NCBI GenBank assembly: GCA_046094385.1
Contig: JBJTHJ010000042.1
Location: forward strand, 1 to 28,083
Direction: 5' to 3'
Length of the DNA stretch: 28,083 nt
From: ZLKRG08 sp046094385
GTDB taxonomy: Bacteria; Actinomycetota; Actinomycetes; Nanopelagicales; Nanopelagicaceae
Shown here: piece by piece, positions 1-6,562 of the stretch
How the letters are laid out: the number at the start of each line of letters is the position of its first letter
Numbering within the stretch: the first letter of the stretch is position 1
The notes under the pieces: generated by a model
Databases searched by the model: none
What the model was told of the DNA's origin: nothing
Seen by the model: only the letters and a program-made list of their open reading frames with translations
Translations under genes and position numbers: made by a program

Positions 1-88
1 TATTGAAGGTTATTGAAATATCTGCCAACGCATGGTGTTTACTAAACCAAGCATGCACACCTCTTGCTTCTAAATCTGAACTCATCAT
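1..88 (-). CDS. pstB: Phosphate ABC transporter ATP-binding protein PstB (N-terminal fragment, cut by window edge)
   Basis: Reading leftward from ATG at 88 (or the second ATG at 85), 29 codons run open to the window edge. After a short lead, the residues include GVHAWFSKHHALADISITF, which matches the opening beta-strands of PstB, where the family has a Y-G-x-x-x-A-L-x-x-I-x-L pattern before the Walker A loop. The Walker A itself lies outside the window. The start overlaps the pstA stop in an ATGA quadruplet, the same junction as between pstC and pstA, so translation is probably coupled. PstB is the cytoplasmic ATPase that powers the PstA/PstC channel. The call rests mostly on operon position, with support from the short peptide. 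pstS and phoU may follow further left but cannot be seen. Confidence 0.8.
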   Translation of the reverse strand, partial: MMSSDLEARGVHAWFSKHHALADISITFN

Positions 89-1128
89 CCGACCTTTCTT
101 GATCCAAAAATGCGTGCTAACGAGAAAAGTCCCAGAACCAATAACAACAACACCAATATTCCAGTCCAGGCACGTTGAATGGATTCGGGTGTTCCAAGCA
201 GAAGTCCCTTCCAGACATAAAATGGCAACGCTCCCTGATACTCAACGAAGGGGTTCCAATTCAATTTATCCGATCCGCCGATGGTAAATATAAGCGGTGC
301 AGTCTCCCCTGCAATTCGAGCGACTCCCAAAATTGTGGCAGTCAAAAGTCCGTTTCTAGCTGCGGGTATTACGATTGTAGAAACTGTTTTCCATTGCGTG
401 GCACCCATCGCTAATCCCGCTTCTCGCAGATCATTAGGAATAAGCAGCAATACCTCTTGGGCAGTTCGAGTAACTGTCGGTATCATCAAAATCGATAGGG
501 CAAATGCACCCGCAATTCCAGATGCTTTTATAGGAGTAGATAAAATCAAAGCAGCATATATAAATAAGCCCGCAACAACTGATGGAACACCAGACATAGC
601 TTGAACCGTAAATTGAATGAATCGACTTCCTGGTCCTTTAATTTCAGTCAGATATAAAGCTGTTAGGATCCCGGTTGGAACAGAGATTAAAACAGTCAAG
701 ATAATTAAATAAAGAGTTCCAATAATGGCGTGAAAGAGTCCACCTTTATCAAATGGATCCAAGTATGAGGCTGAAAACATGGTGTCCGTGAATAGGGTTG
801 CATGTAATCCCGGAACTCCGCGCTGAATTGAAGAGAATAAAATACTTAGCACTGGCATAAAAACTGCAAGTGAGGCGGCTAGAAATAAAGAAGTTGCTAA
901 CGAGTCTCTTGCGGCTTGCAAGCCTCTAAGTCTGAGTTTGTAAAAGAAGAGTGAAAAGGTTGATAGCAGAAAGAATAAACCAAAGAAACCTAGTTTTCCG
1001 TTGAATCCAGTTGTTTTAACCATTAGTCCAGCTGCCAAAGCGCTAGAGAGAATCATGAATGCCGGATAAGTGATTTCTTTAGTGGATAATCTCCACGGCC
1101 TCTGTGGTGTCACTTGGATCGTCATCAT
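85..1128 (-). CDS. pstA: Phosphate ABC transporter permease PstA
   Basis: This 347-residue polytopic membrane protein is one of two inner-membrane permeases of the high-affinity phosphate importer. The N-terminal third carries hydrophobic helices that are longer than in many PstA proteins. The permease domain starts around residue 130. The cytoplasmic EAA loop that docks on the ATPase is visible as REAGLAMGATQWKTV followed by IPAA, and the PstA-type GETAPLIFT follows it. The start ATG at 1128 overlaps the pstC stop (ATGA), and the stop overlaps the pstB start in the same way. This is a tightly coupled leftward operon pstC-pstA-pstB. Expression is likely phosphate-responsive through the PHO box before pstC. 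A second in-frame ATG at 1125 is an alternative start. Confidence 0.95.
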   Translation of the reverse strand: MMTIQVTPQRPWRLSTKEITYPAFMILSSALAAGLMVKTTGFNGKLGFFGLFFLLSTFSLFFYKLRLRGLQAARDSLATSLFLAASLAVFMPVLSILFSSIQRGVPGLHATLFTDTMFSASYLDPFDKGGLFHAIIGTLYLIILTVLISVPTGILTALYLTEIKGPGSRFIQFTVQAMSGVPSVVAGLFIYAALILSTPIKASGIAGAFALSILMIPTVTRTAQEVLLLIPNDLREAGLAMGATQWKTVSTIVIPAARNGLLTATILGVARIAGETAPLIFTIGGSDKLNWNPFVEYQGALPFYVWKGLLLGTPESIQRAWTGILVLLLLVLGLFSLARIFGSRKVG

Positions 1129-2096
1129 GCCCGACCTGACTTAACAGCACGATTCACCACAAAGTCAGCAAAAAAGTTGACCATTAAAGTGAGTATGAAA
1201 AGTACAAAACCTGCTGCCAAGAGCGCTTTGGTTTCGATTGGAGTTGCCTCTCCCCATCTCAAAACAATCATTGAGGCAACGTTTCCGCCCATTCCAAAAA
1301 GAATTTCCCAATTTACTTTAAATACTATATTTAGAATTGAATACACTGCGACTGTTTCACCGAAGGCGCGCCCAAGGCCTAGCATCGCCCCACCAACTAT
1401 GCCGCCAGAGCCAAAAGGAAGCACTACAGATTTGATCATCGACCATCGGGTTGCACCCAGTGCATAAGCGGCTTGAATTCTGTCTAATGGGGCTTGAGAA
1501 AATACTTCCCTAGTCACGGAAGTCACAATCGGAATAATCATTACCGCCAACACAATTCCGGCTAAAAATGGTGATCGTTCATAAAAAGATTCTCTGACAT
1601 CAAATATTGGTATCCACCCAAAATATTTGTGAATCAATTTTGACCAGTAAATAACCATTGGCATTATGACAAAATAGCCCCAAAGCCCATAGAGGATTGA
1701 CGGAAATGATGCCATCAAATCTACAACTGTGACTAAAAGCTTTTTAACTCTTTCGGGAGCGTAAAAGTTCAAGTAGAGTGCCGTCATAACTGATAACGGG
1801 ACTCCAATAATCAAAGCGGTAATGGCAATCAAGACTGTGCCTATGAGCATCGCAGCTATGCCAAATGTATAAGTCTGATTTCCAGAATCATCAGTGGTTA
1901 CAGACCAATCTGACGTAGTCAAGAATTTAAAACCTTCGATCCTAAAGATTTCAAATCCGCGGAACACGAGGAATAAGCCAATTAATAGCAACACCGCAAA
2001 AGCTACAAGCCCTACAGAAGAGACAATAAATCTAAACGCCTTGTCGCTGGTTCTAGGGTTTGTGGTAACGGGTCGAGCTTTAACAGTGTCAAACAC
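1125..2096 (-). CDS. pstC: Phosphate ABC transporter permease PstC
   Basis: This is the partner permease of PstA, with about six membrane helices. The EAA-type loop reads IQAAYALGATRWSMI and is followed by GLGRAFGETVAV, typical of PstC. An in-frame TTG at 2126 would give 333 residues. I prefer GTG at 2096 (323 residues) because an AGGA Shine-Dalgarno sits 7 nt before it, and because the TTG lies only about 10 nt from the PHO box, leaving no room for a -10 and a transcript start. It is the first gene of the leftward operon. The substrate-binding gene pstS, which usually precedes pstC, is not there: the upstream neighbour is the divergent orn. Function is secure from motifs and context; the start is less sure. 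Confidence 0.93.
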   Translation of the reverse strand: MFDTVKARPVTTNPRTSDKAFRFIVSSVGLVAFAVLLLIGLFLVFRGFEIFRIEGFKFLTTSDWSVTTDDSGNQTYTFGIAAMLIGTVLIAITALIIGVPLSVMTALYLNFYAPERVKKLLVTVVDLMASFPSILYGLWGYFVIMPMVIYWSKLIHKYFGWIPIFDVRESFYERSPFLAGIVLAVMIIPIVTSVTREVFSQAPLDRIQAAYALGATRWSMIKSVVLPFGSGGIVGGAMLGLGRAFGETVAVYSILNIVFKVNWEILFGMGGNVASMIVLRWGEATPIETKALLAAGFVLFILTLMVNFFADFVVNRAVKSGRA

Positions 2097-2135
2097 GCTC
2101 GTATCCTGCGCTATTTCGGAGTGCAAAACCTGATT

Positions 2136-2157
2136 GTTTGGTTAACGGAGGGTGAAC
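2136..2157 (-). promoter_or_regulatory. Candidate PHO box (PhoP operator) upstream of pstC
   Basis: On the minus strand two adjacent 11-nt direct repeats read GTTCACCCTCC and GTTAACCAAAC. The first seven bases match the actinobacterial (Streptomyces) PHO-box unit GTTCACC exactly in one copy and at six of seven positions in the other. The pair lies about 40 nt upstream of the preferred pstC start. PhoP would bind here under phosphate limitation and activate pstCAB. The match is read by eye; binding is inferred. Confidence 0.7.
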
Positions 2158-2214
2158 TGGCTATGAAATTAATGGCAGGGGTTACTCAATCAATGGTTTA
2201 GGGTTTGCCTAGAT

Positions 2215-2838
2215 ATGGCGAACGAACAACCCCCTCTGGTCTGGATCGACTGCGAGATGACTGGACTTGATTCCAGTAAAGATGCGTTGGTTGAAATTGC
2301 AGTTCTGGTGACGGACTCGGAATTGAACATCATCGGCGATGGAGTCGATGTGGTCATCCACGCCAGCGCTCAAGAATTGGCTGGCATGAATGAATTTGTC
2401 ACCAAGATGCATACCGATTCAGGACTGATCAAAGAGATTCCAAATGGTATCTCGGCCTCAGAGGCTGAAGAATTGATCTTGAAATATCTGGAATCGGCTG
2501 GAGTCACAGCAGGCAAATCCCCATTGGCTGGAAATTCAGTTTACGTAGATCGCATCTTTATCGCTCGAGATATGCCCAAGCTATCTGAATTTCTGCACTA
2601 TCGCACCATTGATGTCTCATCAATCAAAGAGTTAGCTCGTCGATGGTATCCAAAGGTTTACTTCAATGCACCTGTTAAGACCGGAAATCATCGTGCGCTG
2701 GGCGATATCAAGGATTCCATCGCAGAATTGATTTTTTACCGGAAGACGGTATTCCTACAACAACCGGGCTTAGAAAGTGGCGATATCAAGCAGATTGCAG
2801 CGGAGATAAATGGTGAATCTGCCACTAAAGAGGACTGA
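2215..2838 (+). CDS. orn: Oligoribonuclease (DEDDh 3'-5' exonuclease)
   Basis: This 207-residue protein degrades 2-5 nt RNA fragments and linear dinucleotides such as pGpG to mononucleotides, finishing mRNA decay in the cytoplasm. The ExoI motif WIDCEMTGLD places catalytic D12 and E14. The ExoIII region NHRALGDI places H159 and D164, so the DEDDh set is intact. Length is slightly above the E. coli enzyme (about 180), with an extra C-terminal tail. The ATG at 2215 has no clear Shine-Dalgarno; a TAGGGT hexamer lies 10 nt upstream and may be the -10 of a very short leader. It is divergent from pstC and followed by tRNA-His in the same direction. Confidence 0.95.
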   Translation: MANEQPPLVWIDCEMTGLDSSKDALVEIAVLVTDSELNIIGDGVDVVIHASAQELAGMNEFVTKMHTDSGLIKEIPNGISASEAEELILKYLESAGVTAGKSPLAGNSVYVDRIFIARDMPKLSEFLHYRTIDVSSIKELARRWYPKVYFNAPVKTGNHRALGDIKDSIAELIFYRKTVFLQQPGLESGDIKQIAAEINGESATKED

Positions 2839-2852
2839 TAAACTTAATCCGT

Positions 2853-2869
2853 CGTAACGATTAGTTACG
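2853..2869 (+). repeat. Short inverted repeat between orn and tRNA-His
   Basis: CGTAAC (2853-2858) and GTTACG (2864-2869) form a 6-bp hairpin with loop GATTA, 14 nt after the orn stop and 14 nt before tRNA-His. No T-run follows, so it is not a classical terminator. It could act in processing or attenuation between the two genes; nothing further can be said. Confidence 0.45.
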
Positions 2870-2882
2870 GCCCAAACGACAT

Positions 2883-2959
2883 GGTGGATGTAGCTCAGCT
2901 GGTAGAGCACCCGGTTGTGGTCCGGGATGTCGCGGGTTCGAACCCCGTCATTCACCCCA
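2883..2959 (+). tRNA. tRNA-His (GTG)
   Basis: A full cloverleaf is visible. Acceptor GTGGATG pairs with CATTCAC (one G-U). The anticodon stem CCCGG/CCGGG encloses loop TTGTGGT with anticodon GTG. The T-arm loop is GTTCGAACC-type. An extra G at 2883 faces the discriminator C at 2956, the G-1:C73 identity pair of tRNA-His. CCA is encoded (2957-2959). A run of eight T follows shortly after and may end transcription. Confidence 0.96.
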
Positions 2960-2990
2960 AAATTTTTTTTATTTCTTAACTCTTCGTAGT

Positions 2991-3632
2991 TTATGGCAAT
3001 GGCTCGTTTGGACACTTTGCCAAAATCCTCTCCATTGCTCGCTTCTCAGGAGCGGTAAGCCATAACCCATACTTTGCTTTTACTGAAATTTGTCGAGCCA
3101 CATACTTACATCTAAAACTCTTAAGTGGTGGCAACCAAGTAGCAGCATCCCCATCCCCTTTCTGAGAATTGAGACGACCTTGGACTGCTAATAGATTTAA
3201 AGGGTCATTGGCAAATTGAGTCCGCATCTCAATTGAGAGCTTGAATGCGCCAGTCTGCCAAGCATTAGATAACGCAACTACATGATCGATTTGAACTTCC
3301 ATACTTGAAACATTACCTCTGACAAAGTTAATAATCTTGCCCGAATAGGGGTCAACCAAATCCCCACTTGCTACAACACAATTCCTTGTACCAGCTTTGA
3401 ATTGAACATTACTGAGGTCCCTATTCAAAATATCATTTCGAGTATCGCACCCGTTTCTATTTATATCTGCCCAGCGTTGCCCGAATTGATCTCGATCGTA
3501 TCCAGTTTTAGGAGCGCGACCCTTTGTCGGAAGTGAATCAAGTGCTGACTTAGCGGTTTCAACAGCTGCCTCTGCGGTAGATGCATTTAACGCAACTATC
3601 AGCGCAATTGCCCAAAGACTTCGCGCTTTCAT
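2991..3632 (-). CDS. Secreted HNH-type nuclease, DUF1524 / GmrSD C-terminal-like family
   Basis: The 213-residue protein starts with a Sec signal peptide (MKARSLW..., hydrophobic core, cleavage near the AEA at residues 20-23). The mature part carries the hallmarks of the actinobacterial DUF1524/HNH family: R-W-x-D-x-x-x-x-G-C-x-T-R-x-x-I near residue 53, four cysteines, IDHVVALSNAW with D116-H117 as metal/catalytic residues, NDPLNLLAV, then NSQKGDGDAATWLPP. The likely role is an extracellular nuclease for DNA degradation or nutrient scavenging; substrate is not shown. A TAATAT hexamer ends 6 nt before the ATG, with no Shine-Dalgarno, so the mRNA is probably leaderless. It is convergent with tRNA-His and divergent from tRNA-Lys. 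Confidence 0.88.
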   Translation of the reverse strand: MKARSLWAIALIVALNASTAEAAVETAKSALDSLPTKGRAPKTGYDRDQFGQRWADINRNGCDTRNDILNRDLSNVQFKAGTRNCVVASGDLVDPYSGKIINFVRGNVSSMEVQIDHVVALSNAWQTGAFKLSIEMRTQFANDPLNLLAVQGRLNSQKGDGDAATWLPPLKSFRCKYVARQISVKAKYGLWLTAPEKRAMERILAKCPNEPLP

Positions 3633-3638
3633 ATATGG

Positions 3639-3644
3639 ATATTA
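3639..3644 (-). promoter_or_regulatory. -10 element of the DUF1524 nuclease gene (leaderless start)
   Basis: TAATAT on the minus strand is followed by 6 nt and the ATG at 3632, so the transcript should begin at or next to the start codon. One of several such arrangements in the window. Confidence 0.6.
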
Positions 3645-3672
3645 GTGTCCGAATTTCACTTCGTGGCTGATT

Positions 3673-3700
3673 TTGCCTCGCTACCTAGTATTGGTAGGGT
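3673..3700 (+). promoter_or_regulatory. Candidate promoter of tRNA-Lys
   Basis: TTGCCT (3673-3678) and TAGGGT (3695-3700) are spaced by 16 bp, 18 nt before the mature tRNA 5' end. They resemble sigma-70-type -35 and -10 elements; the -10 is imperfect. Confidence 0.4.
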
Positions 3701-3718
3701 CTGCTCCGTTCGGTCTTT

Positions 3719-3794
3719 GGGTTGTTAGCTCAGTTGGTAGAGCAAGTGACTCTTAATCACTGGGTCGTAGGTTCGAGTCCTACACAACCCACCA
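3719..3794 (+). tRNA. tRNA-Lys (CTT)
   Basis: Acceptor GGGTTGT pairs perfectly with ACAACCC. The D-arm is AGCTCAGTTGGTAGAGC. The anticodon stem AGTGA/TCACT encloses loop CTCTTAA with anticodon CTT. The T-arm loop is GTTCGAGTC. Discriminator A and encoded CCA (3792-3794) follow. Confidence 0.97.
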
Positions 3795-3800
3795 AAGCGG

Positions 3801-3810
3801 CCCTATAGGG
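3801..3810. repeat. Perfect 10-bp palindrome after tRNA-Lys
   Basis: CCCTATAGGG lies 7 nt after the tRNA-Lys CCA and about 12 nt before the TATAAT at 3822. It covers the position where a -35 element would sit for the next gene, where no TTGACA-like sequence is present. It could be an operator or part of a tRNA 3' hairpin. Confidence 0.45.
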
Positions 3811-3821
3811 TCCACGCAAAA

Positions 3822-3827
3822 TATAAT
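3822..3827 (+). promoter_or_regulatory. Consensus -10 element (TATAAT) of the split membrane-protein gene
   Basis: A perfect TATAAT ends 5 nt before ATG at 3833, with no Shine-Dalgarno, suggesting a leaderless mRNA. It shows that the reading frame at 3833 has a real promoter even though the gene is frame-split downstream. Confidence 0.65.
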
Positions 3828-3832
3828 CACTC

Positions 3833-4383
3833 ATGGCCCAAGAACAATCTAACGACTTTTCATTTATGACGCACTACAAATTAGACGAACTATCAAGTGA
3901 CGAATTAAAGGCAATATACCCACACATAGCTGCTAGGCGGCAGAATTTTGAAAATCTTCTTTGGCAAGTTCCGATGCTTTCGCTTACCGGCGAGTCTTTT
4001 CTTTTCACGATAATCCTGGGCGAATCTAGTACGTTTTTTTCAAGGCTTATCAGTTCTTCGCTAGCGATGGTGATTGCCCTAACCTCCTTGTCTTCGTTAG
4101 CCAGGCACCGTCTATCTGAGACACATGATTCGCAATTAATCTCAGCAATAGAAACAGTTTTTTTAAGAAGTCATTTCATGGGTTGGGTTTTAGAGACTCA
4201 AGAAAAGAGTTTTTTCATTCAAAAAAGTCAATACAAAGTGCAGATTTTTGGGATTTCTTAGTAAAGATCTTGAGCAAAGGCCGAGCGTATCCAATTTGGA
4301 TGTTTGTATTTACATGTTTCTTTATCGCTGCATTAGTTTCTTTTATTTTTAATTTCTTTGACCCCGGTGTCTTTTCGATTTAG
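3833..4383 (+). pseudogene. Frame-split membrane protein of unknown function (possible -1 frameshift gene)
   Basis: Frame 1 (3833-4261) gives a soluble N-terminus with LKAIYPHIAARRQNFENLLWQ, then two membrane helices around residues 48-95, and ends in an unlikely tail. The -1 frame (open through 4383) continues with a charged stretch and a third helix, YPIWMFVFTCFFIAALVSFI. Joined at the seven-T run (4158-4164), they make one coherent protein of about 183 residues with three helices. In frame 1 the run reads T TTT TTA (4159-4165) in exact X-XXY-YYZ phase, a canonical -1 slippery heptamer. So this is a single-base indel pseudogene, a homopolymer sequencing error, or a programmed frameshift. 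I recognise the general look of a conserved small actinobacterial membrane protein but no function. Confidence 0.6.
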
Positions 4384-4415
4384 TAGAGCTTCAATTCTCT
4401 ACGACCTGCAACTTG

Positions 4416-4652
4416 CTAATTTAGTAAAGTCAGAAGAATGAGAATTCCTGAGATCACCAGGATGGCGATATTGGAAACTTTACTTTCAAGGTATTTCTGA
4501 GTCGATTCATTGCGTCTGGCTAGGAAAATAGCGCTTCCAAATAGAATCAACAGGTAGCTAAGATTTAATGAATTTGTATCCGAATTGCGATAAACGGCAT
4601 TAATAATGCCGACTGCAATAAGTGTGTACGGGATAAATTGAAAGTTTTTCAT
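4416..4652 (-). CDS. Small three-helix membrane protein, function unknown
   Basis: From ATG at 4652 the product is 78 residues, almost all hydrophobic: three predicted membrane helices (about 6-20, 30-45 and 60-77) separated by short charged stretches (NSDTNS and RRNESTQKYLESK). A longer reading from TTG at 4685 would start inside the actinorhodopsin terminator hairpin and is unlikely. The ATG lies 11 nt beyond that hairpin, with no Shine-Dalgarno. The gene is therefore either expressed by read-through from the rhodopsin gene or from a weak promoter in the AT-rich T-run. No family is recognised. Position downstream of a light-driven pump is suggestive only. Confidence 0.55.
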   Translation of the reverse strand: MKNFQFIPYTLIAVGIINAVYRNSDTNSLNLSYLLILFGSAIFLARRNESTQKYLESKVSNIAILVISGILILLTLLN

Positions 4653-4663
4653 AAATATAAAAA

Positions 4664-4693
4664 ATGGGGCTTTGGTTTTATCCAAAGCCCCAT
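4664..4693 (-). terminator. Rho-independent terminator of the actinorhodopsin gene
   Basis: A perfect 12-bp stem, ATGGGGCTTTGG (4664-4675) with CCAAAGCCCCAT (4682-4693), has a 6-nt loop. On the minus strand it is followed by a run of T. It begins 7 nt after the rhodopsin stop codon. Confidence 0.93.
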
Positions 4694-4700
4694 CTCCTAA

Positions 4701-5474
4701 TTAGTGGGAATCAGCCATTCCTTCAGCTGCCGACTTTAGTCGTGCAATTCTGAAGACCACTAGACCGAACAAGCACTTTGCCAGCACGTCTGCCACGGTA
4801 TAGCCAACTTGGCGATACGTGAATAGTGATGCTGCTTCTGATGCAGTTGGGTTTGTGATGAAGACTGGGATTAGATATGAGATTGGGTATACCAACCAGG
4901 TGACCATAAGCAATGTGCGTAGCTGTCCAACAGCCTTTGCCACGCCTTCTGGCTGCCTATCTAATGACTTGCTGAGCTCAACGAAGAGTACATACAAGAT
5001 GTAAACAAATGGAATCATCGATAGTACGAAGTACAACATCTTGGTTCCATTTTCAGTTGAGATTTCACCTGGGTAACCAAGAATGATCATTGCAGATGAT
5101 GCAATTACCAAACGGGTCATAAGTGACTTCGAAGCTTCTTTAGCAAGTGCAAGTACCGCGATAACTTCAACGAGCAATAGAGGTACGGTCAAAATCCAAT
5201 CGACATAACGATATGCCTCGTTGAAGGCATGCTGAGATGTGCCGATGGCAACTGCATTGTCCTTTGAAGAATCTTCAAACGAGTTGAAGATACGGAAATA
5301 GTGGTATGCCGCAATGAATGTGACCATTGAAGACATCACCAATGCTGGTTTGTATTTTGGTAGTACACGGTTTTGCGCAACCAACGTATACACAGTACAA
5401 GCCATCATCGAGATCAGGCCAAAGGAGAACATGTTGTATAACGAACTCCATTGACCATTTGTTAGCTGTAGCAT
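4701..5474 (-). CDS. actR: Actinorhodopsin, light-driven outward proton pump
   Basis: This 257-residue seven-helix microbial rhodopsin pumps protons out of the cell using retinal. The helix C motif RYVDWILTVPLLLVE gives proton acceptor D92, T96 and proton donor E103, the D-T-E set of proteorhodopsin-type pumps. H58 (AAYHYFRI) matches the conserved histidine that pairs with the acceptor. Helix G carries the retinal Schiff-base lysine K233 (DVLAKCLFGLVVF). L100, eight residues after the acceptor, matches the leucine of green-absorbing proteorhodopsins. Start: ATG at 5474 with a GGAGAG Shine-Dalgarno 6 nt before it. It ends in a strong terminator. It is divergent from the OmpA-domain gene across a palindrome-rich region. 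No retinal synthesis gene (blh, crt) is visible here. Confidence 0.97.
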   Translation of the reverse strand: MLQLTNGQWSSLYNMFSFGLISMMACTVYTLVAQNRVLPKYKPALVMSSMVTFIAAYHYFRIFNSFEDSSKDNAVAIGTSQHAFNEAYRYVDWILTVPLLLVEVIAVLALAKEASKSLMTRLVIASSAMIILGYPGEISTENGTKMLYFVLSMIPFVYILYVLFVELSKSLDRQPEGVAKAVGQLRTLLMVTWLVYPISYLIPVFITNPTASEAASLFTYRQVGYTVADVLAKCLFGLVVFRIARLKSAAEGMADSH

Positions 5475-5539
5475 TTATATCTCTCCGAGAGTTCTGCCTC
5501 AAATACGGGATTTCCGGTTACGGCAGAGGTAATTAGTAT

Positions 5540-5636
5540 GTCCTGAGGACCTCCTTATTGAAAGCACATTTGTGCAAATAATTGATATTTCGATCAATAA
5601 TTACGCTTAAATGTCCGAATTGAGAACATTTCTCAA
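5540..5636. promoter_or_regulatory. Cluster of four palindromes between actinorhodopsin and the OmpA-domain gene
   Basis: The 277-bp divergent gap (5475-5751) contains four inverted repeats: GTCCT-G-AGGAC (5540-5550), GCACA-TT-TGTGC (5564-5575), ATTGAT-N6-ATCAAT (5581-5598) and TTGAGAA-CAT-TTCTCAA (5620-5636). Their dyad symmetry and close packing look like binding sites of dimeric regulators controlling one or both genes. On the minus strand an AAGGAGGT stretch (5551-5558) also appears, without a following start codon at proper distance. The rest of the gap is AT-rich leader; a TTTATAAAT near 5709-5717 is a candidate -10 for the rightward gene. Confidence 0.55.
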
Positions 5637-5751
5637 GGAAATGAAACTTGGATGATTCTGCGAGGTTAACGAGATACCAATCTGCAATTCTCACATTAGC
5701 TAAACGATTTATAAATTAAAAGCAAAAGTAAAAGCAAGAGTGAGGAATCAT

Positions 5752-6459
5752 ATGAATACTTTCAAAAAGACCGTATCTGGAGTTGGGACTTGCGCCTTAA
5801 TATTTGGTGGAATTTATGCTGCCAACGCACAGGATATTAATGGCGGTGCTGATCTTCCAATCTATGGAATCTCAGCATCAATTTCAAAAGCGCCTTCTTT
5901 GGAGTTAGGTGGCGGGCAGTTCTTCCAAGTTCAGAATAAGTTAAGGCTCAATCCAGATGTCGATACTGCCGGCGTAAAGATCATGAGTAACAACGGTGAG
6001 GAATTTCTTCTTGAAGAACGGGATGGCGCTATCGATGTTGGTGGCGAAGTCAGATACTCCGAGGTTTATCTGGCGCACTGGCCAGAGATCAATAAGTACG
6101 TACCTGTGCCGGTTGTTCTACAGGGGCCCATGAATATCGGACATATCAATTTTGGTAATGGCTCTAGCGCTTTAGATTCAGCAGATCGCCAAATTCTAAG
6201 TGCCATGGCAGATGAAATTGAGCATACCGGGCTAAAGGCTGTTTACATGGTTGGCCGTGCAGATTCAGTCGGTAGCTATGAATCAAATCTAGAGATATCT
6301 CGTAAAAGAGTATTGGCTGCTAAGAACTATCTGCTAAATCACCTTGCAGAGATGGGAATTACTGATGTCACAATCAACACTGAGTACATGGGAGAATTGG
6401 CTTCCAAAACAAAGCCTGACTCAGAGGATCGTCGAGTAGATGTAACCATCTATCCCTAA
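5752..6459 (+). CDS. Secreted OmpA-family (peptidoglycan-binding) protein
   Basis: From ATG at 5752 (GAGGAA Shine-Dalgarno just upstream; the GTG at 5740 lies within that region) the product is 235 residues. It begins with a signal peptide (NTFKK, hydrophobic core, cleavage near AANA-Q at residue 26). The middle is a beta-rich segment of unknown kind. The C-terminal OmpA domain starts near residue 128 (INFGNGSSALDSADRQIL) and carries GRADSVGSYESNLEISRKR, which retains the aspartate (D171) and arginine that bind diaminopimelate in peptidoglycan. It is probably a wall-associated, exported protein in a cell with one membrane. It is divergent from actinorhodopsin; shared regulation is possible. 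The role beyond wall binding is unknown. Confidence 0.85.
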   Translation: MNTFKKTVSGVGTCALIFGGIYAANAQDINGGADLPIYGISASISKAPSLELGGGQFFQVQNKLRLNPDVDTAGVKIMSNNGEEFLLEERDGAIDVGGEVRYSEVYLAHWPEINKYVPVPVVLQGPMNIGHINFGNGSSALDSADRQILSAMADEIEHTGLKAVYMVGRADSVGSYESNLEISRKRVLAAKNYLLNHLAEMGITDVTINTEYMGELASKTKPDSEDRRVDVTIYP

Positions 6460-6562
6460 GTTTGATTTTCAGGGAAAAAATAATTTACGCTCTCCTTGCG
6501 TGAAAAAGATCCACATCGGCTAATTGGATGGAATTTCAGGCAAATTCAGGCACTCTTAGTCA

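Noticed and set aside
2770..3015. Minus-strand 81-codon frame across tRNA-His
   Set aside because: Overlaps the tRNA and the end of orn on the opposite strand; no start signal; tRNA-derived translation artefact.
4183..4383. Second frame as an independent gene
   Set aside because: It starts at TTG without a Shine-Dalgarno, in the middle of the upstream frame; it reads as the continuation of the split gene.
3719..4383. Integrated element at tRNA-Lys
   Set aside because: A split gene follows the tRNA, but there is no integrase and no repeated tRNA 3' end further on.
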